This document shows, piece by piece, positions 23,436 through 32,421 of a stretch of DNA of 64,000 bases. A program made the position numbers and the translations under genes. The stretch spans positions 1-64,000 of the forward strand of contig JASMKH010000010.1 in the NCBI GenBank assembly GCA_030749435.1, read 5' to 3'. The notes below the pieces were generated by a model, which was given only the letters and a program-made list of their open reading frames with translations, was not told the DNA's origin and made no database searches. Within the stretch, counting starts at the first letter, position 1. The number at the start of each line of letters is the position of its first letter. This DNA comes from Phycisphaerales bacterium. GTDB lineage: Bacteria; Planctomycetota; Phycisphaerae; Phycisphaerales; SM1A02.

Positions 23436-24056
23436 ATGGGATTGCTCGGCCTCTTTCTGATTGCGGTGACGGCGTGGCTCGTCATCGGATGCGTGGCGTT
23501 GACGAGGCACGCGAAGCGGCCGCCGGGCGGAGCCGCCGGACGGGCGCTGGCCGCGGGGGCCCCGATCGATCCGAGTGAGGTTGGATTGAACTGGGAGCAG
23601 TGGTCGCTCCGCACGCGGGATGGTCTGGACCTTCCGGTGTGGGACATCACCGGGGAGGGGGAGTCGGGGGTTGTCCTGTTGATCCATGACTGGAGTGAGG
23701 CGCCGCTCACCATGCTGGACCGCGCAGGCGAGTTGGTGCCGCACGTGCAGCGAATCGTTGTTCCATGTCTGCGAGGGCATGACGGCGCAGCAGGGGCCTG
23801 CTCACTGGGGCCAGCAGAGCAGCGGGATGTGTCAGATCTCCTTGAGGTTCTGGGGGAAGAGGACGTGACGCTCGAAGGCGCAGGATTCGCAGGACTGATT
23901 GCTGAGGCACTCAGGGGAAACGCTCACGTATGCAAGGTATGTGTCAGTGAGCCGTGGAGCGGCGCCGGGGACGCGTTGCGGCGGATTGCCCGAAAGCGGG
24001 GCGTCCCCGCGTTCCCGATTGCCACGCTCGTATCGATGTTCGGGATCGCCCGCTAG
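23436..24056 (+). CDS. Membrane-anchored alpha/beta-hydrolase-like protein lacking the nucleophile
   Basis: 206 residues from ATG 23436. One N-terminal helix (GLLGLFLIAVTAWLVIGCVA) anchors it, leaving a domain that starts like an alpha/beta hydrolase: WEQWSLRTRDGLDLPVWDIT, then VVLLIHDWSEAP where the oxyanion loop is expected. At the nucleophile elbow, normally GxSxG, the sequence is LEGAGFAGLIAEAL, with no Ser, Cys or Asp. The C-terminal acid and His are not evident either, and the domain is short. A degenerate hydrolase with a binding rather than catalytic role is likely. Its stop overlaps the end of fumC by 4 bp on the opposite strand. Confidence 0.65.
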   Translation: MGLLGLFLIAVTAWLVIGCVALTRHAKRPPGGAAGRALAAGAPIDPSEVGLNWEQWSLRTRDGLDLPVWDITGEGESGVVLLIHDWSEAPLTMLDRAGELVPHVQRIVVPCLRGHDGAAGACSLGPAEQRDVSDLLEVLGEEDVTLEGAGFAGLIAEALRGNAHVCKVCVSEPWSGAGDALRRIARKRGVPAFPIATLVSMFGIAR

Positions 24057-25507
24057 CCGTGAGGCTGTGTCATCGACGAGATGTCGAGCAATGCATCCAG
24101 TTGATCTGGCGGGAGCACATCGTGCTCGAGGCAGTACTCCCGAATCGTCTGGCCGGACTTGAAACAGGCCTTGGCGATTCTGGAGGCGTGGTCGTATCCA
24201 ATGGCTGGCACGAGGGCCGTTCCCAACATGAGGCTTCGCTCGACCTTGGCGTCGATCTCGCGTCGATTCGCCTTGAGTCCGTGCACGCACGATTCAGCGA
24301 ACACGCGAGCGGCATTGCCGATGATGGTGATGCTCTCCAGGAGGCACTCAGCCATCATTGGCATCGCGACATTGAGTTCCATGAGTGAGCCGGTTCCGCC
24401 CATGCCTCCGACGCCGACCGCGACGTCGTTCCCGGCGACCTTCATGGCGACCTGCATGACCGATTCGACCAGCACCGGGTTGACCTTGCCCGGCATGATC
24501 GATGACCCGGGTTGAATCGCAGGGAGCTCCAGTTCGTAGAGACCGCATCGCGGACCGCATCCCATCAGCCGAATGTCACTGGCGATCTTCGACATGCTGA
24601 TTGCGATCGTGCGGAGATGGGAGTGCGCATCGACGACACAGTCGCGTGTGGCCTGGGCTTCGTAGTGATTCGCGGCTTCGCGGAACTTGACGCCCGTGTC
24701 CTTCGACAGTCGCGCCGCGACCAGCCTCGCGAATCTGGGGTGCGTGTTGATTCCGGTGCCGACCGCAGTGCCGCCGATCGGCAGATTGGAAGCGATGGCC
24801 TCGATCGCATCGCTGGCCCGCTGCACGGCGAAGTCGGCCTGAGCGGCATACCCGCTGAACTCCTGGCCGAGTCGAATCGGCGTGGCGTCCTGCAGGTGTG
24901 TCCGGCCGATCTTGACGATCGCGTCGAACTGCCGCGACTTGGCATGAAGAACTCGGGCGAGTCTCTTGAGCGATGGCAGCATCGACTGCTTCATGTGCAC
25001 CGCTGCCGCGACCTGCATCGCGGTGGGGAAAGTGTCGTTGGATGACTGCCCCATGTTGACGTGATCGTTTGGATGGACTGGATCATGTGATCCGACCTTG
25101 TTGCCGGCGCTGCGGCAGGCGAGATTGGAAATGACCTCGTTGAGATTCATATTCGTCGATGTGCCGGACCCGGTCTGAAACACGTCGACAGGAAAGTGAC
25201 GCATCATTTCAGGCCGTGTGCCTGCGTCGTCTACCTCGCTCATGATCTGCGTACACGCCTTCCTGATCAGCGAGGTTCGCTTGGCGGAGATCCGCCCGAG
25301 TTCCCGGTTGGCCTCAACCGCAGCCCGTTTCAGATTGGCGAACGCGCCGATGATCTCCCATCCGACCGCTCGACCGGAGATCGGGAAGCTCTGCACGGCC
25401 CGCTGCGTTGAGGCGCCGTACAGCAGATCGGCGGGAACCTCCACGGGGCCCATGGAGTCATGTTCGGTTCGAGTGCGGGGGGTCTTCGAGGTTCGTGTGG
25501 CGGCCAT
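24053..25507 (-). CDS. fumC: Class II fumarate hydratase
   Basis: 484 residues from ATG 25507, with GGAG about 10 bases upstream. Clear fumarase/aspartase superfamily member: signature GSSIMPGKVNPVLVESVMQV, substrate-binding SGTSTNMNLNEVISNLA and GQSSNDTFPTAMQ, and KIGRTHLQDATPIRLGQEFS. These favour fumarase C over aspartase or argininosuccinate lyase, but aspartase cannot be excluded without alignment. It interconverts fumarate and malate in the TCA cycle, which receives succinyl-CoA from the nearby paa pathway. The first 15 or so residues (MAATRTSKTPRTRTEHDSMG) are basic and disordered. Confidence 0.9.
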   Translation of the reverse strand: MAATRTSKTPRTRTEHDSMGPVEVPADLLYGASTQRAVQSFPISGRAVGWEIIGAFANLKRAAVEANRELGRISAKRTSLIRKACTQIMSEVDDAGTRPEMMRHFPVDVFQTGSGTSTNMNLNEVISNLACRSAGNKVGSHDPVHPNDHVNMGQSSNDTFPTAMQVAAAVHMKQSMLPSLKRLARVLHAKSRQFDAIVKIGRTHLQDATPIRLGQEFSGYAAQADFAVQRASDAIEAIASNLPIGGTAVGTGINTHPRFARLVAARLSKDTGVKFREAANHYEAQATRDCVVDAHSHLRTIAISMSKIASDIRLMGCGPRCGLYELELPAIQPGSSIMPGKVNPVLVESVMQVAMKVAGNDVAVGVGGMGGTGSLMELNVAMPMMAECLLESITIIGNAARVFAESCVHGLKANRREIDAKVERSLMLGTALVPAIGYDHASRIAKACFKSGQTIREYCLEHDVLPPDQLDALLDISSMTQPHG

Positions 25508-25581
25508 GAACGCGATCTCCAGTCTGTTCTCGTCATCGGCGAGCGAGGCTTTGAGCATTGGCTCGGCGCTCGCCGCTGCGA

Positions 25582-27687
25582 CTACTCCTGCTCGGGCAAT
25601 GCGGCGTCGCCCATCATCGGGTCGGAAGCCAGGCCGAGTCGCTCCAGGGCGGCTTCATCCAACTCGTCCTGAAAGCGCTTTACGATCTCAGTGCGGACAA
25701 GATCCGCAGCCTCGGGCTGCGTCGACTTCATTTCCTCGAACGCATCAATCCACGAGGACAGGTCCGGGCGAGTCTGCGCCGCTTCGTCGAACAGGCGGCC
25801 GCGCACCGCAGCGGTGAAGCGAAGCGCGTTGAGTTCGGGGGTCCGTCTGCCCTCCGGGACCTGATCGATCATGGTGACCACCGCCCGTGGATCTCCAGTC
25901 TGAAGAATCAGTGGACCGAGCCTGCTCGCCAAACCCACCTTGGTCTGTTCGTCGAGCGGGTCGCTTCCGAAGGCGGTCTGCAGGGCTGCGGCCCGCTGGG
26001 CGTCCGAGATCGCGGGCAGCGATGCGAGCAGCGTGTCGGCCTGTAACGCGTCCGTGGGAGGAATGCTGGCCACCTTCTCGAGCAGCGACTTTGTCCACCG
26101 TGGTCTGTGCTCATCCGGGGGCGTCAGCCCGGCGATCTCGGTCAGCCCTGAGAGCCCGTCGACTCGCTCCGCTGCGGTCAGTACGAAGGGGTATACCGCG
26201 GGATCGGTGGCGCGTTGTTGCAGCGGCGCGAGCACGCCGCGCCTGAACAAGGCCTCGGCAGAAGCAGCACGCCATGCGGCACGCTCGTCGTCGAGTTTCA
26301 GGGCAAGCATGTGCAGGTCGTCGTCGTCACCCACGAGTCCCAATGCAAGCGCGGCCGCGGGCTCGGGGGCCCGATTGTAGGCCGTCCGCACTGCAGGCCT
26401 GAGGGCATCGACGGTATCCGGTGTTCTCAGCGCCGGGTCCGAGAGCATGACCTGCACCGCGTGAATGGCGGCGGGTCGAACAGCGTCCTCGGCGAGAAGC
26501 CCCGCAAGCCGCTCCGGCGAGAGCAGGTCGGGCCGTGATGAGGCGATTCGGGGCAGCAGCGTTGCCAGGACGATCGCATCGGTCTCGGTGGGGAAGCGGG
26601 CTGCGACGGCGGTCGCACCGGCGTCGGGTGCGAACTCCGGCAGCAACGCTGCCGCTGCCCTCCGGACTGTTGGCTCAGGATCCTCCAGGAGTGACAAGCC
26701 CGCCTGCTCGCCCTGCGGATTGGCGTGCCCGTCGCGGAGCTGGACCGCCAGTCGGTCCAATCCGAAGAGGCGAATCGCCGCCAGTTCATCGTTCAACAGC
26801 GGCAGAAGGCGTTCCTGCTGCTGTTCGATCGACAGGAATGGCCAGAACTCCCGGTAGGTTGCGAGTACCCGCTCGGCCATGCGTTCTCGATCGGACCGGG
26901 CGTCCGCGAGGTGTTGGGCCTGGGCGGTCGCTTGCCTGGTCAGCGCATCAACTGTGTCCTGGAGCCAACGCTCCGACGGGCGGTCGCGGTTCTCTCGCCA
27001 CCACGAGAGCCAGTAATGGGCATCGTCGTGTCGCGGGAGACCGGTGAGATCCGCCAGTTGATTCGTGGCTGCCGCTCTGAGCTGCGGTGCGGGCGGGGCG
27101 TCGCTGTTCAGCACCTGCATGAGCACGCCGGCGGCCCGCGCTGGCGCGTGATGAAATGCCCCCACGCTCCGAACAGCAGCGACTCGCTCCGACGTTTTCC
27201 GGGTCTCGTCGAGCGCTACCGCGGCGACCCGCTCCAGCACGTTGGCGTCATGTTGCCCATAGCGGGCAATCAACTCGGTCAGAAGTGGTTGGGAGCGATC
27301 TGTGCTCTGCGGCAGAATGTCAATCAGCACGTCGCGAAACGTGAGATCAATCGACGGCGCGTCTCGAATTGCGAGCAACACAGCGGATTGAACCTGCTGC
27401 CGGTCACTCCTGATCGCATCGATGAGCAACTCTCGGGCCTGCGGAGCCTGCAGCGAGAGCAACTCGGCGGCGGCGGAGGTGCGGGCAGAAGCGTCCACAT
27501 CGGCGGCGTCGCTGGTCAGGATGAGCGATGAGAGTTGCAGCCGCCGCTGGTCCGCCGCACCCAGATCGACGGGGACCGGTTCTGCAGGTGCCGCTGCGCC
27601 GGGCCGTGGCGGTGAGGCGCAGGCACACGCCAGCAGAAGGAACGTCAAGGTGAGGGGAGGGCGGTGCATGATTCGGCTGGCACGCAT
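25582..27687 (-). CDS. HEAT-repeat lipoprotein
   Basis: 701 residues from ATG 27687, chosen because GAAGGTG lies 8 bases upstream; ATG 27669 is the alternative. The N-terminus RPPLTLTFLLLACACASPPR has an n-region, hydrophobic core and LACAC lipobox, so the protein should be lipidated and face the periplasm. The mature part is a long array of HEAT-like helices (LLSLQAPQARELLIDAIRSD, SLLEDPEPTVRRAAAALLPE, ERVAAVRSVGAFHHAPARAA). Such arrays serve as interaction scaffolds. No enzymatic motif is seen. Divergent from a TPR-protein gene across about 108 bp. Confidence 0.82.
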   Translation of the reverse strand: MRASRIMHRPPLTLTFLLLACACASPPRPGAAAPAEPVPVDLGAADQRRLQLSSLILTSDAADVDASARTSAAAELLSLQAPQARELLIDAIRSDRQQVQSAVLLAIRDAPSIDLTFRDVLIDILPQSTDRSQPLLTELIARYGQHDANVLERVAAVALDETRKTSERVAAVRSVGAFHHAPARAAGVLMQVLNSDAPPAPQLRAAATNQLADLTGLPRHDDAHYWLSWWRENRDRPSERWLQDTVDALTRQATAQAQHLADARSDRERMAERVLATYREFWPFLSIEQQQERLLPLLNDELAAIRLFGLDRLAVQLRDGHANPQGEQAGLSLLEDPEPTVRRAAAALLPEFAPDAGATAVAARFPTETDAIVLATLLPRIASSRPDLLSPERLAGLLAEDAVRPAAIHAVQVMLSDPALRTPDTVDALRPAVRTAYNRAPEPAAALALGLVGDDDDLHMLALKLDDERAAWRAASAEALFRRGVLAPLQQRATDPAVYPFVLTAAERVDGLSGLTEIAGLTPPDEHRPRWTKSLLEKVASIPPTDALQADTLLASLPAISDAQRAAALQTAFGSDPLDEQTKVGLASRLGPLILQTGDPRAVVTMIDQVPEGRRTPELNALRFTAAVRGRLFDEAAQTRPDLSSWIDAFEEMKSTQPEAADLVRTEIVKRFQDELDEAALERLGLASDPMMGDAALPEQE

Positions 27688-27795
27688 TCTACGCACCTTC
27701 GACCTGCAGGCAGGGAATGGGAATCCAGTCCGGTGCTCCTCTGCCGGCATTCCCGGCGTACACTGGGCATTGATCGTGCCACAAGCGGAGGAACG

Positions 27796-29148
27796 ATGAG
27801 CAACTGGTTGGATGCCGAGACCTTGGCTGGACGTGCCGAAGACCTCTTTGAGTCGGGGCGGCTCGGTGAAGCCGAGGCGGCCCTGCGGCAGGCGATCGCG
27901 ATCGATCAGACGCACCCGGAGTGGCACCACCGGCTCGGTCTCATTCTCCAGTACGCCGAACGGCTCCCCGAGGCGATGGCCTGCTTTGACCAGGCCGCAG
28001 AACTGGAACCGGGCGTGGCGGATCATGTGGACGCCGCCGCGACGGTATGCCTGATTGCAGGTGACTTTGATACAGCAGCGGAGCGGATGGAGCGGTTGAT
28101 CCGGATCGATCCGACCGAGCCTCAGAACTGGGTGCGGCTCATCGACGCCTACGTGGATGCAGGCCGCCACGATGAGGCAGAGACATCGTTCTACCTCTCA
28201 GAAATGCAATTGTCCTGTTCGACCGCTGGCTGCCTGGCGGCGATCGCCCGGAGCCTCTTTCTCAGGCGGGAGTGGAACAGGGCCGCGTGGTGCCTTGAGG
28301 AAGCGGTCCGAATCGACCCCCAGCACCTGCGGGCGCACCACCTGCTCGCCGAGGTGTTGGCTGCATCCGGCCGAATCGACGAAGCGACGGAGGCATTTGA
28401 ACGCATCGTCAAAGGCTCGCCGGTTGACGCCGGGGTTGCATTGTCGTGGGCGGAACTGCTCGCCCGAACGAACCGCATTGACGAGGCTGGCGCGGTGCTT
28501 CGGCAGATCATCGGTATCGAACCGACCAATGCGCATGCCCACTTTCAGATGGCACAGATTTCGATGCGCCAGCGGCGGTTTCAGCAGGCGGCGCTCACCT
28601 TCCAACTCGTGCACCGACTCGATCGCGACTACCCCGACTGTGATCGCCTTCTTGCGGAGTGCCTGCTGCATCTCGGACAGGCTGGCGACGCGAAGCGGCT
28701 GCTCTGCCGATCCGTCCGCCGACTTCGTGAGATCACACCGGGCCGCTCGTCTGAAGGTGACCTGATCTCAATTGGCGAGTTGCTGCTTCGGGCGGAATTG
28801 CCGGATGAGGCGGCGTATGTTCTGAATCGCTATCGGCAGCATCATGCGATCGAACCGGAGGATGCAGGCCTGCTGCGAATGCTTGCCAGAGCGAGGTACC
28901 TCTCGGGCGATCTGGAAGGCGGCCGGGCCATCAGCCGACAGATACTCAGGATCGACCCCTCGTGCGTGGCCTCTGTTTCAAACCTTGCCATCGTGGCGCT
29001 TGAGCAGGGTCGGCTCAAGGCAGCATGGGGATGGGTTCGCAAGGGGCGGCGGCTGCATCCACGGGACGAGGCGATTCGACGTGTTCGATTGCGGATTCTG
29101 CTGCGAGGCGCAGCACGAGTATTCCGGCGATTTGCCGGGGTCGACTGA
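27796..29148 (+). CDS. TPR-repeat protein
   Basis: 450 residues from ATG 27796, preceded by GGAGGAACG; the longer open frame upstream overlaps the divergent gene. TPR units run almost end to end, for example FESGRLGEAEAALRQAIAID, HHLLAEVLAASGRIDEATEA and MAQISMRQRRFQQAALTFQL, finishing with a basic helix (RLRILLRGAARVFRRFAGVD). There is no signal peptide or membrane segment. It is similar in composition to the TPR protein at 2723-4138. Probably an adaptor of unknown partners. Confidence 0.85.
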   Translation: MSNWLDAETLAGRAEDLFESGRLGEAEAALRQAIAIDQTHPEWHHRLGLILQYAERLPEAMACFDQAAELEPGVADHVDAAATVCLIAGDFDTAAERMERLIRIDPTEPQNWVRLIDAYVDAGRHDEAETSFYLSEMQLSCSTAGCLAAIARSLFLRREWNRAAWCLEEAVRIDPQHLRAHHLLAEVLAASGRIDEATEAFERIVKGSPVDAGVALSWAELLARTNRIDEAGAVLRQIIGIEPTNAHAHFQMAQISMRQRRFQQAALTFQLVHRLDRDYPDCDRLLAECLLHLGQAGDAKRLLCRSVRRLREITPGRSSEGDLISIGELLLRAELPDEAAYVLNRYRQHHAIEPEDAGLLRMLARARYLSGDLEGGRAISRQILRIDPSCVASVSNLAIVALEQGRLKAAWGWVRKGRRLHPRDEAIRRVRLRILLRGAARVFRRFAGVD

Positions 29149-29180
29149 CTTGCGTGAATCCGGGACGATCCGACGAGGGG

Positions 29181-29423
29181 CTACAGCGTGCCGCTGGTGT
29201 AGGGAAGCAAGCCCATGAACCGGGCCCGCTTGATTGCCTGGCTGACCCGCCGCTGTTCGGTGGCGTTGGTTCCAAGGCGTTTGCGGGAATAGATCTTGCC
29301 GTTGGGCGTCATGAGTCGCCGCAGATCGTCGATGTCCTTGTAGTCCACCCAGGGATTCCCCTTGGCGTCCTTGCGGACAATCTTGGTGCGGCGTGTTCGA
29401 CGGTTTCCTCTGGGAGCAGGCAT
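29181..29423 (-). CDS. rpsR: 30S ribosomal protein S18
   Basis: 80 residues from ATG 29423; the longer frame is not S18-like. The core is diagnostic: WVDYKDIDDLRRLMTPNGKI followed by KRLGTNATEQRRVSQAIKRA and RFMGLLPYTSG. The N-terminus is basic (MPAPRGNRRTRRTKIVRKD). S18 sits on the platform of the small subunit next to S6. It is not beside rpsF, ssb or rplI, so the usual operon is broken up here. Divergent from the amidotransferase gene. Confidence 0.93.
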   Translation of the reverse strand: MPAPRGNRRTRRTKIVRKDAKGNPWVDYKDIDDLRRLMTPNGKIYSRKRLGTNATEQRRVSQAIKRARFMGLLPYTSGTL

Positions 29424-29537
29424 GGCGAATTCAATCCTCGTCGTGGATACTGGGAGCCAGCAGCCCCGAACGCGTGTCCGGGGCGACGAATCGGGAATGC
29501 TAGACGAAATGCGACCTGAGCGAAAGGGCCCGGCCAC

Positions 29538-30206
29538 GTGGACTCGAATCTGCCCCTCATCGGAATCACGCCGGACATTCAGGAGGGGCGTCTGCGGCTC
29601 TGCCCAGAGTACGCCGCCGCCGTTGGGGCCGCCGGGGGATTGCCGCTGGTCCTTCCGCCGGTTGTGGAACTCGCCGAGTCTTTGGTTTCACGCTGTCAGG
29701 GCATCATTCTGAGCGGTGGGGACGATCCGATCATGGAGGCGTGGGGCCGGCCGACGCACCCCAGCGCTGTGAAGGTTGATCCCGTGCGGCAGACATTCGA
29801 CCGAGCGGTGCTCCACCACGCCGTGACGCAGGACCTGCCTGTGCTTGGAGTCTGCTTCGGGATGCAGTTGATGGGTCTCGACTGCGGCGGTGATCTGGAT
29901 CAGCACCTGCCCGATTCATGTCCGACCGCAAGCCTCCACGCGGCGGGCCGCTGGCACGGCGTGTCGGGCGAACTCGGGGCTGGCGAGGTGCACAGCCGGC
30001 ACCATCAGGCCCTGCGGACTTCAGGCTCACTCGATGTCGCGGCCCGATCTGATGATGGGTTGATTGAGGCGATCCGCGATCCTGCGCGTCGTTTCATGGT
30101 CGGTGTGCAGTGGCATCCTGAGCGTACCGGGCATGGGCCGCTGGGGGGAGACCTGTTTGACCAGTTGGTGGCGGCAGCCAGGGAGTTGCATCATGCCGCT
30201 CCGTGA
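29538..30206 (+). CDS. Class I glutamine amidotransferase-like hydrolase (peptidase C26/PuuD type)
   Basis: 222 residues starting at GTG 29538. The catalytic Cys106 is in LGVCFGMQLMGLD, and the His-Glu pair in VGVQWHPERTG, as in gamma-glutamyl-GABA hydrolases (PuuD/peptidase C26). The N-terminus LIGITPDIQEGRLRLCPEYA fits that family. It would hydrolyse a gamma-glutamyl amide; the actual substrate is unknown. The following ygfZ start lies inside its 3' end (14-bp overlap), so the two are translationally coupled. Confidence 0.85.
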   Translation: MDSNLPLIGITPDIQEGRLRLCPEYAAAVGAAGGLPLVLPPVVELAESLVSRCQGIILSGGDDPIMEAWGRPTHPSAVKVDPVRQTFDRAVLHHAVTQDLPVLGVCFGMQLMGLDCGGDLDQHLPDSCPTASLHAAGRWHGVSGELGAGEVHSRHHQALRTSGSLDVAARSDDGLIEAIRDPARRFMVGVQWHPERTGHGPLGGDLFDQLVAAARELHHAAP

Positions 30207-31380
30207 TCTGCATCGAGTCGAAGCAAGAAACGTGGCGAAGTCGACCGTCGACTGTTCGGGTGCTGACCGGCCGGGCGCCGATTCTGCTGCCCTTGCTGGC
30301 GGTGAACCCGAGTATCTGTGCTGGGGAGGCGGCGAGTCGCCCGAGAAAGCGCGGCAGGTGCTCGCGACGTTAGGCGCTGTCGAACTCGAGTACGCGGCGA
30401 TTCGAAACGGAGCAGCGCTGGTCGATGCCGCTGCACGTGCGGTGATTCGGTGCGAGGGCGAGGACGCACAGGACCTGCTCAACCGGTTGACGACACGCAA
30501 GCTCGACGATCTGGCGGTGGGAGAGGTTCGTTCCACGTTTTTTCTGACGAGAACGGGCCGGATTCTGTCGGAGTTCAACGTGGTCAGAACTGAATCAGCG
30601 ATGCTGATTGATGTGGATTGCACCGATGTGGAGCCGCTTCTGGCGGCGATCGATCACCACGTGTTCTCCGAGGATGTTCAAGTGGCAGTGGATGAAGATG
30701 GCTACACACTCGAATTGCACGGACCGGATGCCGAGCGCGTGTTGGGTGCATGCGCATCCGTGTTGCCGGACCTCGGTCGATCGAACGCCGGTGTGATTGC
30801 GGGCAGACCGATCCGGTGCACACGAAACGATGTGCTGGGCGTACCGGGCGTACGGATCCATGTACACCGGGAGGATGCCGCTGCAATCTGGGAAACGCTT
30901 CACGCCCGTGGAAGGGCCGTGGTGACCAGATGCCGAACGGCCGGCTGGTATGCGGTCAACATCGCCCGAGTCGAGGCTGCCTCGCCCTGGTGGCATGTGG
31001 ATTACGGCCCGACGACGGTGCCCCACGAGACTGGGCTCCTCCAAAGCCACGTCGACTTCGACAAGGGCTGCTATCCGGGTCAGGAGGTTGTGGCTCGGAT
31101 GGAGTATCTGGGGAATCCCAAGCAGATTCTCCGGCGGATCATCGTTGCGGACGAGCGGCTTCCGATTGCCGGGGGGCAGATCTTTGGCGGTGATGATGCG
31201 TCTCTTGGCGACCCGATCGGCGTCATCACATCGAGTTCGCCGGCACCCATGAGGGGCAACCAGGCCGTCGCCATGGGAATGGTGAAGTGGTCGTCGGCAG
31301 CGGTCGGGACACCGGTGCGACTCGTTGCGGAGGGCGCGGCCGTCCGGGGCACCATTGAGGAGATTGAGGTGCCAGAATGA
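30193..31380 (+). CDS. ygfZ: YgfZ/GcvT-like folate-binding protein
   Basis: 395 residues from ATG 30193 (GGGAG at 30181), overlapping the previous gene. The hallmark KGCYPGQEVVARMEYLGNPK contains the YgfZ signature K-G-C-Y-x-G-Q-E. The N-terminal GcvT fold is seen in AVIRCEGEDAQDLLNRLTTR, where a glycine-cleavage enzyme would have other tetrahydrofolate-site residues. YgfZ uses tetrahydrofolate to support Fe-S cluster assembly in enzymes such as MiaB, which is encoded 5 kb downstream. The N-terminal 60 residues are an extension relative to the E. coli protein. Confidence 0.87.
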   Translation: MPLRDLHRVEARNVAKSTVDCSGADRPGADSAALAGGEPEYLCWGGGESPEKARQVLATLGAVELEYAAIRNGAALVDAAARAVIRCEGEDAQDLLNRLTTRKLDDLAVGEVRSTFFLTRTGRILSEFNVVRTESAMLIDVDCTDVEPLLAAIDHHVFSEDVQVAVDEDGYTLELHGPDAERVLGACASVLPDLGRSNAGVIAGRPIRCTRNDVLGVPGVRIHVHREDAAAIWETLHARGRAVVTRCRTAGWYAVNIARVEAASPWWHVDYGPTTVPHETGLLQSHVDFDKGCYPGQEVVARMEYLGNPKQILRRIIVADERLPIAGGQIFGGDDASLGDPIGVITSSSPAPMRGNQAVAMGMVKWSSAAVGTPVRLVAEGAAVRGTIEEIEVPE

Positions 31381-31547
31381 AGACGCTGCTTGCATCTGCT
31401 GAGACGTCTCCGCCGTCGGGAGCGACGTGGCCGGAGCTCATGCTGCTCGGTGTTGCAGTCCTGCTCACGCTTGGCGTTGCCGGATTCATGTTGACGTATT
31501 TCATCACCCAGCAGCGGCGGGAAGGCCGATCGAGGCGAGATCGGTGA
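31377..31547 (+). CDS. 56-residue single-pass membrane protein
   Basis: A short frame overlaps ygfZ at its start (ATGA, 31377) and the next gene at its end (GTGA, 31544), which argues for real, coupled translation. The product has a hydrophilic head with WPE, one hydrophobic helix (LMLLGVAVLLTLGVAGFMLT) and a very basic tail (QQRREGRSRRDR), a tail-in membrane topology. I do not recognise a family. The small size and operon position suggest an accessory or anchoring role. Confidence 0.65.
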   Translation: MKTLLASAETSPPSGATWPELMLLGVAVLLTLGVAGFMLTYFITQQRREGRSRRDR

Positions 31548-32407
31548 GCTCCGAGGACGCTGGTGTCGTTATCACGGAGGTCGGTCCGCGTGACGGACTT
31601 CAGAACGAGCATCGTGCGATCCCCACGGCGCAGAAGATCGAGTTGGTCGACCGGCTTTCGCGTGCTGGGTTTCCTGAAATCGAAGTGTCGGCATTCGTTC
31701 GTCCGGATGTCGTACCGCAGTTGTCGGATGCCGCAGCGGTGTTCGCAGGGATCGAACGGTGCCCGAACACGGTGTACTCAGCGCTCGTTCCAAATGAGCA
31801 AGGGGTGATTCGGGCAGTCGATGCGGGAGCGCAGAAAGTGTCCGTGTTTACGGCAGCCAGTGAGACGTTCTCACAGAAAAACACCAATGCGACGATCGAC
31901 GAGACCATCGAGCGGTTCAAGCCGGTCGTGCAGCGAGCGGGGGCGGAGGGCCTGTCGATCCGGGCCTACGTCAGCTGCGCCGTGGCGTGTCCCTATGAGG
32001 GCCCAACCGATTCGGATGCGGTCGCCTGTGTGGTCGAGCGGCTTCTGTCGCTTGGCCCGGTGGAGATTGACCTCGGTGACACGATTGGTGCCGCGACACC
32101 AGATGACATCGACCGATTGCTGGCCAGCGTCGGACCGCTGGTTGCGACCGAACTCCTTGTGCTTCATCTTCATGACACGCGAGGCGTCGCCGTTTCATGT
32201 GCTCGGCGGGCGATGGAGCTTGGTGTCCGTCGCTTCGATGCTGCGGTGGGTGGCCTTGGCGGATGCCCGTTTGCGCCGGGGGCGCCCGGTAATCTCGCGA
32301 CCGAGTCGCTCCTGACGCTCAGCGACTCCATGGGCCTGCATACCGGCATTGACGCAGAGGCCGTCGCAGGAATCGGGCAGTGGGTGCGGGGCGTGCTGGC
32401 CAGGTAG
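31544..32407 (+). CDS. mvaB: Hydroxymethylglutaryl-CoA lyase
   Basis: 287 residues from GTG 31544, overlapping the stop of the small membrane protein (GTGA). HMG-CoA lyase features are complete: ITEVGPRDGLQNEHRAIPTA with the metal/substrate motif, SCAVACPYEGP, DLGDTIGAATPDDI, LHLHDTRGVAV with the metal-binding His pair, and the Cys-containing active-site loop GGLGGCPFAPGAPGNLATE. It cleaves HMG-CoA to acetoacetate and acetyl-CoA, as in leucine breakdown. The other enzymes of that route are not in the window. Confidence 0.92.
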   Translation: MSSEDAGVVITEVGPRDGLQNEHRAIPTAQKIELVDRLSRAGFPEIEVSAFVRPDVVPQLSDAAAVFAGIERCPNTVYSALVPNEQGVIRAVDAGAQKVSVFTAASETFSQKNTNATIDETIERFKPVVQRAGAEGLSIRAYVSCAVACPYEGPTDSDAVACVVERLLSLGPVEIDLGDTIGAATPDDIDRLLASVGPLVATELLVLHLHDTRGVAVSCARRAMELGVRRFDAAVGGLGGCPFAPGAPGNLATESLLTLSDSMGLHTGIDAEAVAGIGQWVRGVLAR

Positions 32408-32421
32408 GCAGTCTTGGTCGC

